A stretch of 20,386 bases of DNA from a virus: positions 1 through 20,386 of the IMG/VR virus record IMGVR_UViG_3300021093_000455, one strand, 5' to 3'. Below, piece after piece: positions 6,738-12,285 of this stretch. The stretch's first letter is position 1, and every line of letters starts with the position of its first letter. The position numbers and the translations under genes were made by a program. The notes under the pieces were generated by a model. That model was given only the letters and a program-made list of their open reading frames with translations. It ran no database searches and was not told where the DNA came from.

Positions 6738-7326
6738 TGACTATAGACCGTAGGATTTTTTTGAATTGGAACACATCAATATTTAGAAATGGATTATACT
6801 TCTTAATTTTCAGACTGACGGTTTCCCACACCGGGTCCAGAAGTTTCTTATCAAAATCTGCGGAGAAACGGAATATTTTGTCGTAGATTGTTAATGTTTC
6901 TAAGGACAACTGCCCGCTTAGAAACTTTTTGAGAACTGGTGGATGTCCTTTGGAACAGTTGAATAGATTCTCTAATTCGCTCTCCAAGAATAATTCGTTG
7001 CTTTGCTCTTTGAACAAGTAAGTCAAACTCTGTTGGCGTTTTTTCCACTCGGAATAAACTTGCTCTCCGCCATTTATTAAAGAACCAATCCATAAATTTT
7101 GTGGGTTATCGGATGCTACAAAGTTTGATACTAGAAAATCTACGACTTCTTTATCGTTATACTTGCGACTTGTCTTTTCGAACCAGTATTTGTCCTTGCG
7201 TTTATTAAAAGAAGTTACACTAGCACGAGTCTTCGCACCATATTTAAAGAAGTCGTATTTTGGATTTGTGAAATGATTTTTGAGTGACAGATAATGTTGA
7301 TAAGTTTCAAAGGGTGTCACGGTCAT
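6730..7326 (-). CDS. 59: gp59 helicase loader
   Basis: Starting at ATG 7326 the protein has 198 residues (T4 gp59 has 217). It begins MTVTPFETYQHYLSLKNHF, then YDFFKYGAKTRASVTSFNKR, KDKYWFEKTSRKY, and FLVSNFVASDNPQNLWIGSL, matching the T4 gp59 pattern of YDVIKYNW...KRRDKYFF...KL and SNLVAN...WIGD. gp59 binds gp32-coated forks and loads the gp41 helicase, switching origin to recombination-dependent replication. An upstream in-frame ATG at 7383 would add 19 residues but lies deep in gp33; the 7326 ATG overlaps the gp33 TGA as ATGA, the junction style used throughout this operon. The order 33-59-32 is as in T4, with a DUF1825-like gene added between 59 and 32. Confidence 0.86.
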   Translation of the reverse strand: MTVTPFETYQHYLSLKNHFTNPKYDFFKYGAKTRASVTSFNKRKDKYWFEKTSRKYNDKEVVDFLVSNFVASDNPQNLWIGSLINGGEQVYSEWKKRQQSLTYLFKEQSNELFLESELENLFNCSKGHPPVLKKFLSGQLSLETLTIYDKIFRFSADFDKKLLDPVWETVSLKIKKYNPFLNIDVFQFKKILRSIVNE

Positions 7327-7583
7327 AGAGGCAGTTTTGCTTTCGAAGTTCGCTTCATAAAGTTCAAACGGGTTGCATCCCATTTGAGTCTCTCTTTTAG
7401 AGGTTTTGAAATGAGTTTTGTTACTGATTCTACTTCAAGACTATTGATTTCGCAATAGTGACAAATAGCATCAATATAGTTGAAGTTTTCTTCGGCAACA
7501 ATCTTTTCAATTTCCAAAGCAAACTTGGAAGGTGTTAAAAACTTGCTTTCTATTGCCTGTTCTAATTCCTTATTTGGTTCCAT
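7323..7583 (-). CDS. 33: gp33 late-transcription co-activator
   Basis: From ATG 7583 the protein has 86 residues: MEPNKELEQAIESKFLTPSK, then FALEIEKIVAEENFNYIDAI, CHYCEINSLEVESVTKLISK and a basic end. This matches cyanophage gp33, the counterpart of T4 gp33 (112 aa), with its FxxxIEKxVxExxxxYxDAxxxxCExNxxExxxxxKLI core. gp33 bridges the RNA polymerase flap and the gp45 sliding clamp to activate late promoters and represses unassisted transcription. The frame is open further upstream to 7688, but those codons overlap the nuclease gene; the chosen start overlaps the nuclease end by only 14 nt. Its presence supports reading the CTAAATA motifs as late promoters. Confidence 0.83.
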   Translation of the reverse strand: MEPNKELEQAIESKFLTPSKFALEIEKIVAEENFNYIDAICHYCEINSLEVESVTKLISKPLKERLKWDATRLNFMKRTSKAKLPL

Positions 7584-8250
7584 AGAGTTCCAGTTTATCT
7601 CTAACAAACTTTCTAACGTATTGGGTGAGAAGTTTGATGTACTTTGATTTGTCTCTTTCTTCATAGACGACGCATTCTCCATTTTCACAAGCCATAATGA
7701 TTACAAGTTTTTTAACTGATATTCCAGTCAGTTCGTATAGCATACAACCATATGCCATACATTGAACAAAATAGTGTTCGATCCACTCGCGTGGTTTTGG
7801 TTTTTTAGAAGTCTTAAAGTCGATTATTGCTAACTCGCCGTCATATTCAGCGATACAGTCAACAGTCCCAGCAATGCCTAGTTGCTTACTATATAGGGAC
7901 CCTTCAAGGGCGTAAATATTATTTATACGCTTTAAGTCCGTTTTTGCAATCTTAAATAAGAAATCCGACATTGGTTGAACCTTTGGCAAACTCTCATTCT
8001 TCAGATGATGCTCTACCAATGTGTGCATATCGGTTCCACGACTTGTTGCCGCTTTTGTAATGCGATCTGCCTCTTCATCACCAACTTTCTTACGCCAATT
8101 AATAAAAATCTCTTTATTAAAATGACTGGTAATAGAAGTAATAGAGACCAACTTTAGAAGTTGGTCTTCATCTGGAACTTTATAATAACGAACACCATCT
8201 ATAGTCTCCCTTTCAAGTTCGGGGAGAGTCACATCAACATGATTGAACAT
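7570..8250 (-). CDS. PD-(D/E)XK (RecB/Cas4-like) exonuclease
   Basis: A 226-aa nuclease with the ordered motifs of the RecB-like branch: RGTDMHTLVEHHL (His76), GIAGTVDCIAEYDGELAIID with Asp131 and Asp144, FKTSKKPK with Lys146, and QCMAYGCML (Gln163 and Tyr167). Together these form the metal site and the downstream QxxxY helix seen in Cas4 and lambda-type exonucleases, so DNA end processing is likely. In T4 the gene upstream of 33-59-32 includes rnh, the 5' nuclease that removes primers; here a nuclease of a different fold occupies a similar slot. It starts at ATG 8250 overlapping the phoH TAA (TAATG) and overlaps gp33 by 14 nt. All expected catalytic residues appear present. Confidence 0.84.
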   Translation of the reverse strand: MFNHVDVTLPELERETIDGVRYYKVPDEDQLLKLVSITSITSHFNKEIFINWRKKVGDEEADRITKAATSRGTDMHTLVEHHLKNESLPKVQPMSDFLFKIAKTDLKRINNIYALEGSLYSKQLGIAGTVDCIAEYDGELAIIDFKTSKKPKPREWIEHYFVQCMAYGCMLYELTGISVKKLVIIMACENGECVVYEERDKSKYIKLLTQYVRKFVRDKLELYGTK

Positions 8251-9008
8251 TAAAAACCTGCTTCCATTTTTGCAATAATGTACTCCTTAACAAGACCAGA
8301 ACGTACAATATCATCAACTCCAAATTCAATTAAATCGAAGGATGGCATTGCTCGCAGGATCTTCATAAAATCAATAATACCGTTACGCTCATTTGTTTTT
8401 TGTAGATCTGACTGAGTAGCATCACCACAGAAACAAATTTTCGTATTTTCACCAACACGAGTAATTATACTGTCTAATTCATGAAAATTCAAGTTTTGAA
8501 ATTCATCAACGATAACAATCGAATTATCAAGTGTGGTTCCACGAAGGAATGAAGTAGACCAGAACTTAATCGTTTCTTGTGATTTAAGATTTCCGTAGAG
8601 CATCTCAAAGTCTGCATCAGAAGGCATCTGGAACATATACTTCACCATATTCTTATAAGGAATCTGGTAAATATCTGCTTTATCTTCATGCGAACCAGGA
8701 AGGAAACCAATCTCTCTAGTAGCAACTAGAGAACGAACAAGATAAACTCTTTCATATGGTGTTTTTTCGTCTAGAACATCTAGTAAAGCATTATAGAGAG
8801 TGATAAAGGTTTTACCAGTACCAGCACACCCATAAGCAACAATGTGTTTTCCATCTTGATATGACTCAAACAGAGTTTTTTGGTTTTCTGTAAGAGGTTC
8901 AATGTCGACCAGATACTCAGCATTAAGAGGTTTTCTTCTCTTCATCTGCTTTGATGTGAGTCCAACCCCGATGGGTTGCTCTGCAGATGATCTTTTTCTT
9001 CTTGCCAT
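8250..9008 (-). CDS. phoH: PhoH-like P-loop ATPase
   Basis: A 252-aa member of the PhoH family common in marine phages. Walker A is GCAGTGKT (60-67), Walker B is SIVIVDEFQNL (163-173), and the sensor-like FCGDATQSDL lies at 193-202, with LVRSLVATREIGFLPG between. The first 30 residues are basic and low complexity. Bacterial PhoH is induced by phosphate starvation and has been linked to RNA metabolism; what the phage version does is not settled. I saw no Pho box near it. ATG 9008 overlaps the upstream gene's TAA and its own TAA overlaps the nuclease ATG, making it the second gene of a tightly coupled replication operon. Confidence 0.93.
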   Translation of the reverse strand: MARRKRSSAEQPIGVGLTSKQMKRRKPLNAEYLVDIEPLTENQKTLFESYQDGKHIVAYGCAGTGKTFITLYNALLDVLDEKTPYERVYLVRSLVATREIGFLPGSHEDKADIYQIPYKNMVKYMFQMPSDADFEMLYGNLKSQETIKFWSTSFLRGTTLDNSIVIVDEFQNLNFHELDSIITRVGENTKICFCGDATQSDLQKTNERNGIIDFMKILRAMPSFDLIEFGVDDIVRSGLVKEYIIAKMEAGF

Positions 9009-9256
9009 TAGATTTTCTTTACACGTGAACCAGGTGCTTTAGATGCTTTTGCCAGGACGTCATTCCATCCAGGATTTTTGTTGACGAGTTTATCTCGCCA
9101 TTCACCCACTTCCCCAGGTTGTGGGCAAGTAGAAGGATCTGACCAATCACGAATCCATTCGGGATTCTCATTCTTCCACTGGTCCCAGTCGTGGATGCTC
9201 ATTTCCACTTCTTTCTGTTCGCCAGTTTGCGTATTCACTACAGGGTATACTGCCAT
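9008..9256 (-). CDS. Small conserved cyanophage protein (82 aa)
   Basis: An 82-aa hydrophilic protein, rich in Trp (seven). The N-terminus MAVYPVVNTQTGEQKEVEMS resembles the first strands of FmdB-like zinc-ribbon proteins, but the Cys pairs of that family are missing (one Cys only). The middle has NPEWIRDWSDPSTCPQPGE and the end is basic. It looks like a cyanophage relative of that small fold with the metal site lost; function unknown. It leads the phoH operon by a TAATG junction and lies 24 nt downstream of thyX, with a CTAAATA motif just upstream. Confidence 0.72.
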   Translation of the reverse strand: MAVYPVVNTQTGEQKEVEMSIHDWDQWKNENPEWIRDWSDPSTCPQPGEVGEWRDKLVNKNPGWNDVLAKASKAPGSRVKKI

Positions 9257-9277
9257 TGTTATGAATTCAATATAATT

Positions 9278-9284
9278 TATTTAG
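9278..9284 (-). promoter_or_regulatory. Late-promoter-like CTAAATA after thyX
   Basis: CTAAATA on the minus strand contains the thyX stop codon and lies 21 nt upstream of the 82-aa gene. TATATT nearby could also serve as a -10 box. The genes downstream are replication functions, so late expression would be unexpected; the motif may provide read-through late expression of phoH or may be chance. Confidence 0.35.
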
Positions 9285-9916
9285 ACCCACTCAAGGGCTT
9301 CCGCGACTGATGGAAACTGCTCCTTAAACACATCTTTGCAAGCAAGTGCAATGTCCATGTGCTCTTGTTGAGTACCATTAGCAGAACGAAGAGTGATATA
9401 GTGAATCCAACTGCGGCAAGATCCACTCATATAAATGCGTGTAGGCGTTGCTAGAGGCAGTACAAAACGAGCACACTCTTTTGCCACCCCATGAGATAGA
9501 AGTTCCTTGTAGAGTTGCATAGAGTGTGCAAAATGATCCTGAATCTTACTCTGTAAAGTCAGTTTTTCATATTCGCCAATATCATCAATAGAGTTTTGAC
9601 GATTCTTGGTATCTTGACGACGAAGATCGGGTACAGGAATATAATCACTCAAAAGAGATGAATCAGCATAACGTTGTGAAAACTCTTGATAGGTGAAAGA
9701 ACGATGACGCAAAATCTGTGCTGCAATGCCACGATTCGTTTCAATCTCAAGAGTCATAAAAGACTGCTCAAAAACAGACCAATGATTATGCTTAATACAA
9801 TAAGCAAGCAACTTGGCATAGTTTTCGTTGTCCTGATTCGCAGGATTACTAACTCTCGCAACAAATGCCATTGTTTGTTCTGCATCGGGAGTTACACTAA
9901 TCAGTTTTACACTCAT
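9281..9916 (-). CDS. thyX: FAD-dependent thymidylate synthase ThyX
   Basis: A 211-aa ThyX, which methylates dUMP to dTMP using methylene-tetrahydrofolate and reduced FAD and so supplies thymidine for phage replication. The signature RHRSFTYQEFSQRY at 70-83 contains Arg70-His71-Arg72, Ser80 and Arg82, the ThyX motif RHRxxSxxExSxRY with minor change. HNHWSVFEQ (43-51) and the C-terminal SGSCRSWIHYITLRSANGTQ with QQEHMDIA also match. Length is typical (about 210-230). ATG 9916 overlaps the TGA of the small coiled-coil gene (ATGA). Unlike the fused or flavin-independent ThyA of T4 (td), this is the form usual in cyanophages and many cyanobacteria. Confidence 0.95.
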   Translation of the reverse strand: MSVKLISVTPDAEQTMAFVARVSNPANQDNENYAKLLAYCIKHNHWSVFEQSFMTLEIETNRGIAAQILRHRSFTYQEFSQRYADSSLLSDYIPVPDLRRQDTKNRQNSIDDIGEYEKLTLQSKIQDHFAHSMQLYKELLSHGVAKECARFVLPLATPTRIYMSGSCRSWIHYITLRSANGTQQEHMDIALACKDVFKEQFPSVAEALEWV

Positions 9917-10080
9917 TTCTTTCCAAATCCTTTTGATGTTTTTGCTTCCAATTCTGCGAGTTCTTCTTTAACAACTCGCAATTGAGATTTCATTTCAATG
10001 ATCTTTTCGGTCGTATAAAGATGCTCTTGCTTTACAAGACGTTCAAGTAGTTTTACAAGTTTTCTTGCTCTATTAATCAT
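9913..10080 (-). CDS. Small coiled-coil protein (55 aa) upstream of thyX
   Basis: A 55-aa, strongly charged and almost entirely helical protein, starting MINRARKLVKLLERLVKQEH and ending in a KTSKGFGKK tail. The Leu/Val spacing (LVKLLERLV, then LRVVKEELAELEAK) suggests a short two-helix coiled coil. Similar small proteins occur near thyX in other cyanomyoviruses as far as I recall, with no known function. Its TGA overlaps the thyX ATG, and its start lies inside the last 8 nt of the HNH endonuclease gene. Confidence 0.68.
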   Translation of the reverse strand: MINRARKLVKLLERLVKQEHLYTTEKIIEMKSQLRVVKEELAELEAKTSKGFGKK

Positions 10081-10585
10081 TTAACATTCCAATAATAACA
10101 TAGTTTTTGTGATGCTGCCTATCACCTTTGTACGTTTTGTGAAGATTTTGTTTTGTAAGATTATTGTCCAAACAAAATTTTGTTAGATTATTAACTCTTA
10201 CAATTTTTCCATCTGGTTTTTTAATCAACCATTTTTTTGAATTATCTGGAATTATGAAGACATTATTTCTAATGGCGTCTTCAATGTTTTCTTGCATTGT
10301 TCCCCATTTTAAATTTGATAACGAATTGTTATCTTTATTATCATCCAAATGCCTAACAACCTCATGATTGTTAGGGTTGGGAATGAATGCTAGGGCAAGA
10401 AGTTGATGCAATCCTTTATGTTTTCTTTCGCCATTAATATTATATAATGTAAAAGAATAATATCCCCTTTTATTTTTATGCCCAGAAATATATTTTTTAA
10501 GTTTAGTTGAATAAACTCTTCCATCTGAGTATATTTTGTAATTGGGATATTCTTTAAGAATTTTACAATCCGTCTCCATCATCAT
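10073..10585 (-). mobile_element. HNH homing endonuclease (NUMOD4-HNH_3 type), free-standing
   Basis: A 170-aa protein with three modules. Residues 9-34 (KEYPNYKIYSDGRVYSTK) form a NUMOD4-type DNA-binding start. The HNH core covers about 60-96: HQLLALAFIPNP with His60, then VVRHLDDNKDNNSLSNLKWG with His79 and the paired Asn residues. A C-terminal module (about 118-164) with IKKPDGKIVRVNNLTKFCLD and KTYKGDRQHHKNY is a NUMOD1-like helix-turn-helix. Such free-standing enzymes cut unoccupied sites and spread by repair. Its first ATGs lie within the end of the preceding gene (23-nt overlap), and its stop overlaps the next start by 8 nt, showing precise insertion between two conserved small genes. 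Composition is more AT-rich than its neighbours. Confidence 0.88.
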
Positions 10586-10787
10586 CGTTGTATAACCTAT
10601 ATTGGTTATTTATATGATTAGTCACATCATCATCATCGTCCTCAAAGATTTCATCGTAGTCGTGTAGTCCACTCTTTACCTCATCATAGTTGAGATAACT
10701 TTGAGTGTCGGAGTAGACTTCTGCTTTAAGAGAATCTACGAGTAATTCAAGGTTACGGACGATCAGTTTTAGTTTTTCCTTGTCCAT
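10563..10787 (-). CDS. Small acidic conserved protein (74 aa)
   Basis: From ATG 10787 the 74-aa protein reads MDKEKLKLIVRNLELLVDSL, then KAEVYSDTQSYLNYDEVKSG, then an extremely acidic half with runs of Asp and a YNDDDGDGL end. A helix first and a disordered acidic tail second suggest a protein-binding or DNA-mimic role, but no function is known to me. An upstream ATG (10805, six codons earlier) is possible; the second is preferred because GAGAG lies before it. The final 23 nt overlap the HNH endonuclease start, so the last residues may have been altered by insertion. A terminator stands just upstream (10818-10848). Confidence 0.66.
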   Translation of the reverse strand: MDKEKLKLIVRNLELLVDSLKAEVYSDTQSYLNYDEVKSGLHDYDEIFEDDDDDVTNHINNQYRLYNDDDGDGL

Positions 10788-10817
10788 AAGATACAGTTCT
10801 CTCATGCCATTTTACAC

Positions 10818-10848
10818 AAAAAAGGGGAGATCGTCAAGACCTCCCCTT
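10818..10848 (-). terminator. Intrinsic terminator after the 57-aa Cys protein gene
   Basis: On the minus strand AAGGGGAG pairs perfectly with CTCCCCTT around an 11-nt loop and runs into TTTTTT. It starts 4 nt after a triple stop TAATAATAA closing the upstream gene. This separates the tiny-gene cluster from the acidic-protein/thyX group. Confidence 0.8.
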
Positions 10849-10852
10849 ATTA

Positions 10853-11026
10853 TTACTCACTCAGTATATTTCTACATATCCGTTTACAAGTTTGTTGGTC
10901 ATCATCACATTCTATTAGACAGTTAAAATAATCATTAATTAACTCCATTTCATCATTACATCGGTCAACTGCTTCTTCAAAGTGTCGCCATTCAGCAAGT
11001 TGATTGTAAGAGACAAGGTTGTGCAT
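10853..11026 (-). CDS. Small Cys-containing conserved protein (57 aa)
   Basis: A 57-aa protein beginning MHNLVSYNQLAEWRHFEEAV. Four Cys lie at about residues 23, 36, 46 and 50 in the second half (DRCNDEME, YFNCLIECDDDQQTCKRICR), spaced like a small metal-binding or disulfide-stapled helical hairpin. The start is well decided: GGAGG at 11032-11036 lies 5 nt before the ATG at 11026. A TTG 18 nt further upstream would bury the ribosome site. Its end is TAATAATAA, followed directly by a terminator. Function unknown; similar proteins are recalled from other cyanophages. Confidence 0.74.
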   Translation of the reverse strand: MHNLVSYNQLAEWRHFEEAVDRCNDEMELINDYFNCLIECDDDQQTCKRICRNILSE

Positions 11027-11174
11027 AATGTCCTCCACGCACAAGGATAATCATAACAAAGAATTTTCGCTCATTTGTATGACCTCATTATTCTATCATT
11101 ATCTATACAATAGTGTTCAATTTTATACATTTCCGCAATAAAAATTTATGCCTATTAAAAAAACTTATAGACAT

Positions 11175-11201
11175 AAAAAAGAGGGAGAGTCAATCTCCCT
11201 C
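11175..11201 (-). terminator. Intrinsic terminator overlapping a gene's stop codon
   Basis: On the minus strand GAGGGAGA pairs perfectly with TCTCCCTC around the 5-nt loop TTGAC and runs into TTTTTT. The TGA stop of the preceding 51-aa gene lies in the loop, so the stem's left arm is coding (Glu-Gly-Asp). Confidence 0.82.
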
Positions 11202-11345
11202 AAACTTAAGCATTTTTTCAAACCACTCATCCAAATGAACGATATAACAAGACCAATAATTACAACCTCTATATGTTAGTTGATAACAAGCAGGAGGTCG
11301 GTTGTCCTTGTCCATATCATCATAATGATATGTGTAGTTTTCCAC
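11190..11345 (-). CDS. Small aromatic/Cys-rich protein (51 aa)
   Basis: A 51-codon frame starting at GTG 11345, which overlaps the preceding TAG stop (TAGTG). It reads VENYTYHYDDMDKDNRPPAC, then YQLTYRGCNYWSCYIVHLDE and WFEKMLKFEGD. Aromatic residues and three Cys dominate the middle, and it includes a YRG tripeptide similar to the nearby DUF4278-like protein. An internal ATG at 11315 would give 41 aa; GTG is preferred because of the overlap. It ends inside its own terminator hairpin. No family assignment; codon pattern and position in an overlapping string of small genes support it as real. Confidence 0.62.
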   Translation of the reverse strand: MENYTYHYDDMDKDNRPPACYQLTYRGCNYWSCYIVHLDEWFEKMLKFEGD

Positions 11346-11431
11346 TATCTATCCAACCACTGAACATACATTGATAAAAATACGGTTGTTAAGGCAATTG
11401 CGGCAGTGGATGAGACTATGAACTGTGCCAT
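11345..11431 (-). CDS. Tiny single-pass membrane protein (28 aa)
   Basis: A 28-aa peptide, MAQFIVSSTAAIALTTVFLS then MYVQWLDR. Residues 4-25 form one hydrophobic helix with a charged end, the pattern of a phage micro-membrane protein. AGGAG sits 7 nt before the ATG, a good ribosome site, and the ATG overlaps the previous stop as TAATG. Its TAG overlaps the next start. Too short for family comparison, but ribosome site, hydrophobicity and coupling together support translation. A role at the thylakoid or inner membrane of the host is possible but inferred. Confidence 0.6.
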   Translation of the reverse strand: MAQFIVSSTAAIALTTVFLSMYVQWLDR

Positions 11432-11529
11432 TACTTTGCTCCTACTAATTGTGCTAGTTGGGCTTGATGACGACGCTGTTCTTTTTGTTTTTGTTCTTTA
11501 ATGAGTTGTAGGAAGTTAAGTTTTTTCAC
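11431..11529 (-). CDS. Tiny basic helical protein (32 aa)
   Basis: A 32-codon frame starting at GTG 11529: MKKLNFLQLIKEQKQKEQRR, then HQAQLAQLVGAK. It would form a single Lys/Gln-rich helix. GGAGG lies 8 nt before the GTG, and the GTG overlaps the previous gene's TGA (GTGA). Its TAA overlaps the next ATG (TAATG). No relatives are recognised. Good ribosome site and double coupling argue for translation. Confidence 0.57.
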   Translation of the reverse strand: MKKLNFLQLIKEQKQKEQRRHQAQLAQLVGAK

Positions 11530-11663
11530 TTATGCCCCTCCTTTACAAAACGAACACCACGATAGGTCTCGTTGTACTGTTGGGGTTCTTGCTGTTGCTG
11601 TTGTTGTGCCTGCTTACGAACTTCTGTGTCGTATGCTTGACCGCGATAAACTACTTTCGACAT
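11526..11663 (-). CDS. DUF4278-like YRG protein with poly-Gln (45 aa)
   Basis: A 45-aa protein with two YRG motifs: VVYRGQAYD near the N-terminus and ETYRGVRFV near the C-terminus. This pairing is typical of DUF4278, a short domain common in cyanobacteria, where YRGxxY is followed by a later YRG. A Gln-rich linker (KQAQQQQQQEPQQY) separates them. TAGGAG lies 6 nt before the ATG. The cyanobacterial family link suggests a host-derived gene. Function is unknown. It heads a chain of overlapping small genes. Confidence 0.66.
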   Translation of the reverse strand: MSKVVYRGQAYDTEVRKQAQQQQQQEPQQYNETYRGVRFVKEGHK

Positions 11664-11681
11664 TGGTTTTCTCCTAAAGAA

Positions 11682-11722
11682 ATGAGATGGTTAGTCCCGT
11701 TCCTTCAGTCGGCTTTTGCGTC
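11682..11722 (-). repeat. Imperfect direct repeat, copy B
   Basis: On the minus strand this reads GACGCAAAAGCCGACTGAAG then GAACGGGACTAACCATCT. It closely matches copy A (11862-11898), sharing GACGCAA, AGCCGACT, GGAACGG and CATCT. Copy B begins inside the last codons of the 51-aa gene and ends just before the ribosome site of the DUF4278-like gene. Confidence 0.6.
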
Positions 11723-11860
11723 TATGAAACAACTTTTCTTTGTTAACTGTTTGATTTCATATACAAGATCATTTTTTTGATAATCTGTAACAAAATTACT
11801 AGCATTAACTCTGCTAATAAGAAGTTGTGCTTGTAAACAGGTTAAGAATAGTTGTTCCAT
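11705..11860 (-). CDS. Small conserved cyanophage protein (51 aa)
   Basis: A 51-aa protein: MEQLFLTCLQAQLLISRVNA, then SNFVTDYQKNDLVYEIKQLT and KKSCFIDAKAD. It looks like a helical protein with two Cys. I recall similar MEQxxLTCxQAxLLIxRV proteins with a later VxEIxQxT in other cyanophages, function unknown. No strong Shine-Dalgarno site precedes the ATG; copy A of the direct repeat occupies that position. Its last codons lie in copy B, so the repeat overlaps both ends of this gene's neighbourhood. Confidence 0.66.
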   Translation of the reverse strand: MEQLFLTCLQAQLLISRVNASNFVTDYQKNDLVYEIKQLTKKSCFIDAKAD

Positions 11861-11861
11861 A

Positions 11862-11898
11862 GATGAACGATTCCGTTCCGAGTCGGCTTACTTGCGTC
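11862..11898 (-). repeat. Imperfect direct repeat, copy A
   Basis: On the minus strand this reads GACGCAAGTAAGCCGACTC then GGAACGGAATCGTTCATC. It fills most of the 49-nt gap before the 51-aa gene. GAACGGAATCGTTC inside it is a small inverted repeat (5-bp stem). Relation to copy B is described there. Confidence 0.6.
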
Positions 11899-11909
11899 CT
11901 ATTCAGTTT

Positions 11910-12110
11910 TTAGCACCTTTGAATCACATCCTTTCGGAGTTCTAATAGCAATCGGTCTTCTACTCTTTGGTGGACTACATCGTCGTTTTTAACGATGTCC
12001 ATTAGTTCCCACGCGGCGTCACAACTTATGGTCACAGGATATGATTTGAGTTGTGGCGTTGAAACAGAAAGAAGTGGAACCCATGCTAAAAGCAAAAGTG
12101 CTTTAGTCAT
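11910..12110 (-). CDS. Small protein with signal-like N-terminus (66 aa)
   Basis: A 66-aa protein starting MTKALLLLAWVPLLSVSTPQ, a short basic start, a hydrophobic core of about 13 residues and a polar end, so a signal peptide or membrane anchor is likely. The mature part is YPVTISCDAAWELMDIVK then DDVVHQRVEDRLLLELRKDV, with one Cys at 30 and a second as the very last residue (66), which could pair in the periplasm. I recall similar CDxAWELMDIVK proteins in cyanophages without function. No clear ribosome site. It is the first gene after two host-like promoters. Confidence 0.68.
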   Translation of the reverse strand: MTKALLLLAWVPLLSVSTPQLKSYPVTISCDAAWELMDIVKNDDVVHQRVEDRLLLELRKDVIQRC

Positions 12111-12130
12111 AGGATGAACGTTAGGAGGTT

Positions 12131-12160
12131 ATTATACTCCTATTCCCTCTATATAGGCAA
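12131..12160 (-). promoter_or_regulatory. Sigma70-type promoter for the small-gene cluster
   Basis: TTGCCT (12155-12160 reversed) and a perfect TATAAT (12131-12136 reversed) are separated by 18 nt on the minus strand. It lies 20 nt upstream of the 66-aa gene, giving a very short leader. It probably drives the tiny-gene cluster early in infection. Confidence 0.66.
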
Positions 12161-12204
12161 CCTTTGTGTGAAAACTGTAACAATAAATACGAAACTGTAT
12201 CTTT

Positions 12205-12234
12205 ATTATACTAAAAAGCGTGAAGATTTGTGAA
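12205..12234 (-). promoter_or_regulatory. Second sigma70-type promoter, inside a terminator
   Basis: TTCACA (12229-12234 reversed) and TATAAT (12205-12210 reversed) are 18 nt apart on the minus strand. The -35 box sits in the loop of the terminator at 12213-12245, so termination of the upstream unit and start of the next one share the same DNA. Confidence 0.5.
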
Positions 12235-12245
12235 AACCCTCACGC
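12213..12245 (-). terminator. Intrinsic terminator after the 119-aa gene
   Basis: On the minus strand GCGTGAGG pairs with CTTCACGC (8 bp, one G-T wobble) around a 12-nt loop and runs into TTTTT. It closes the unit containing the DUF6433-like and 119-aa genes, about 40 nt after the last stop. Confidence 0.72.
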
Positions 12246-12285
12246 GAGAAAAATTTGCCGGGAAAATTTCCACCGATATGGGGAA

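Noticed and set aside
7583-7688. Longer gp33 start (about 35 extra codons)
   Set aside because: The extra part lies entirely inside the nuclease gene in another frame, and the ATG at 7583 gives the usual short overlap and a typical gp33 length.
11110-11180. Tiny frame (23 codons) starting MSISFF after the terminator
   Set aside because: It begins in the terminator T-tract, has no ribosome site and no recognisable features. The 163-nt interval 11027-11189 has only weak promoter-like words such as TTGAAC and TAGAAT with poor spacing.
12183-12190. AATAAATA on the plus strand as a late promoter
   Set aside because: No plus-strand gene lies downstream, and the region is used by minus-strand promoters.
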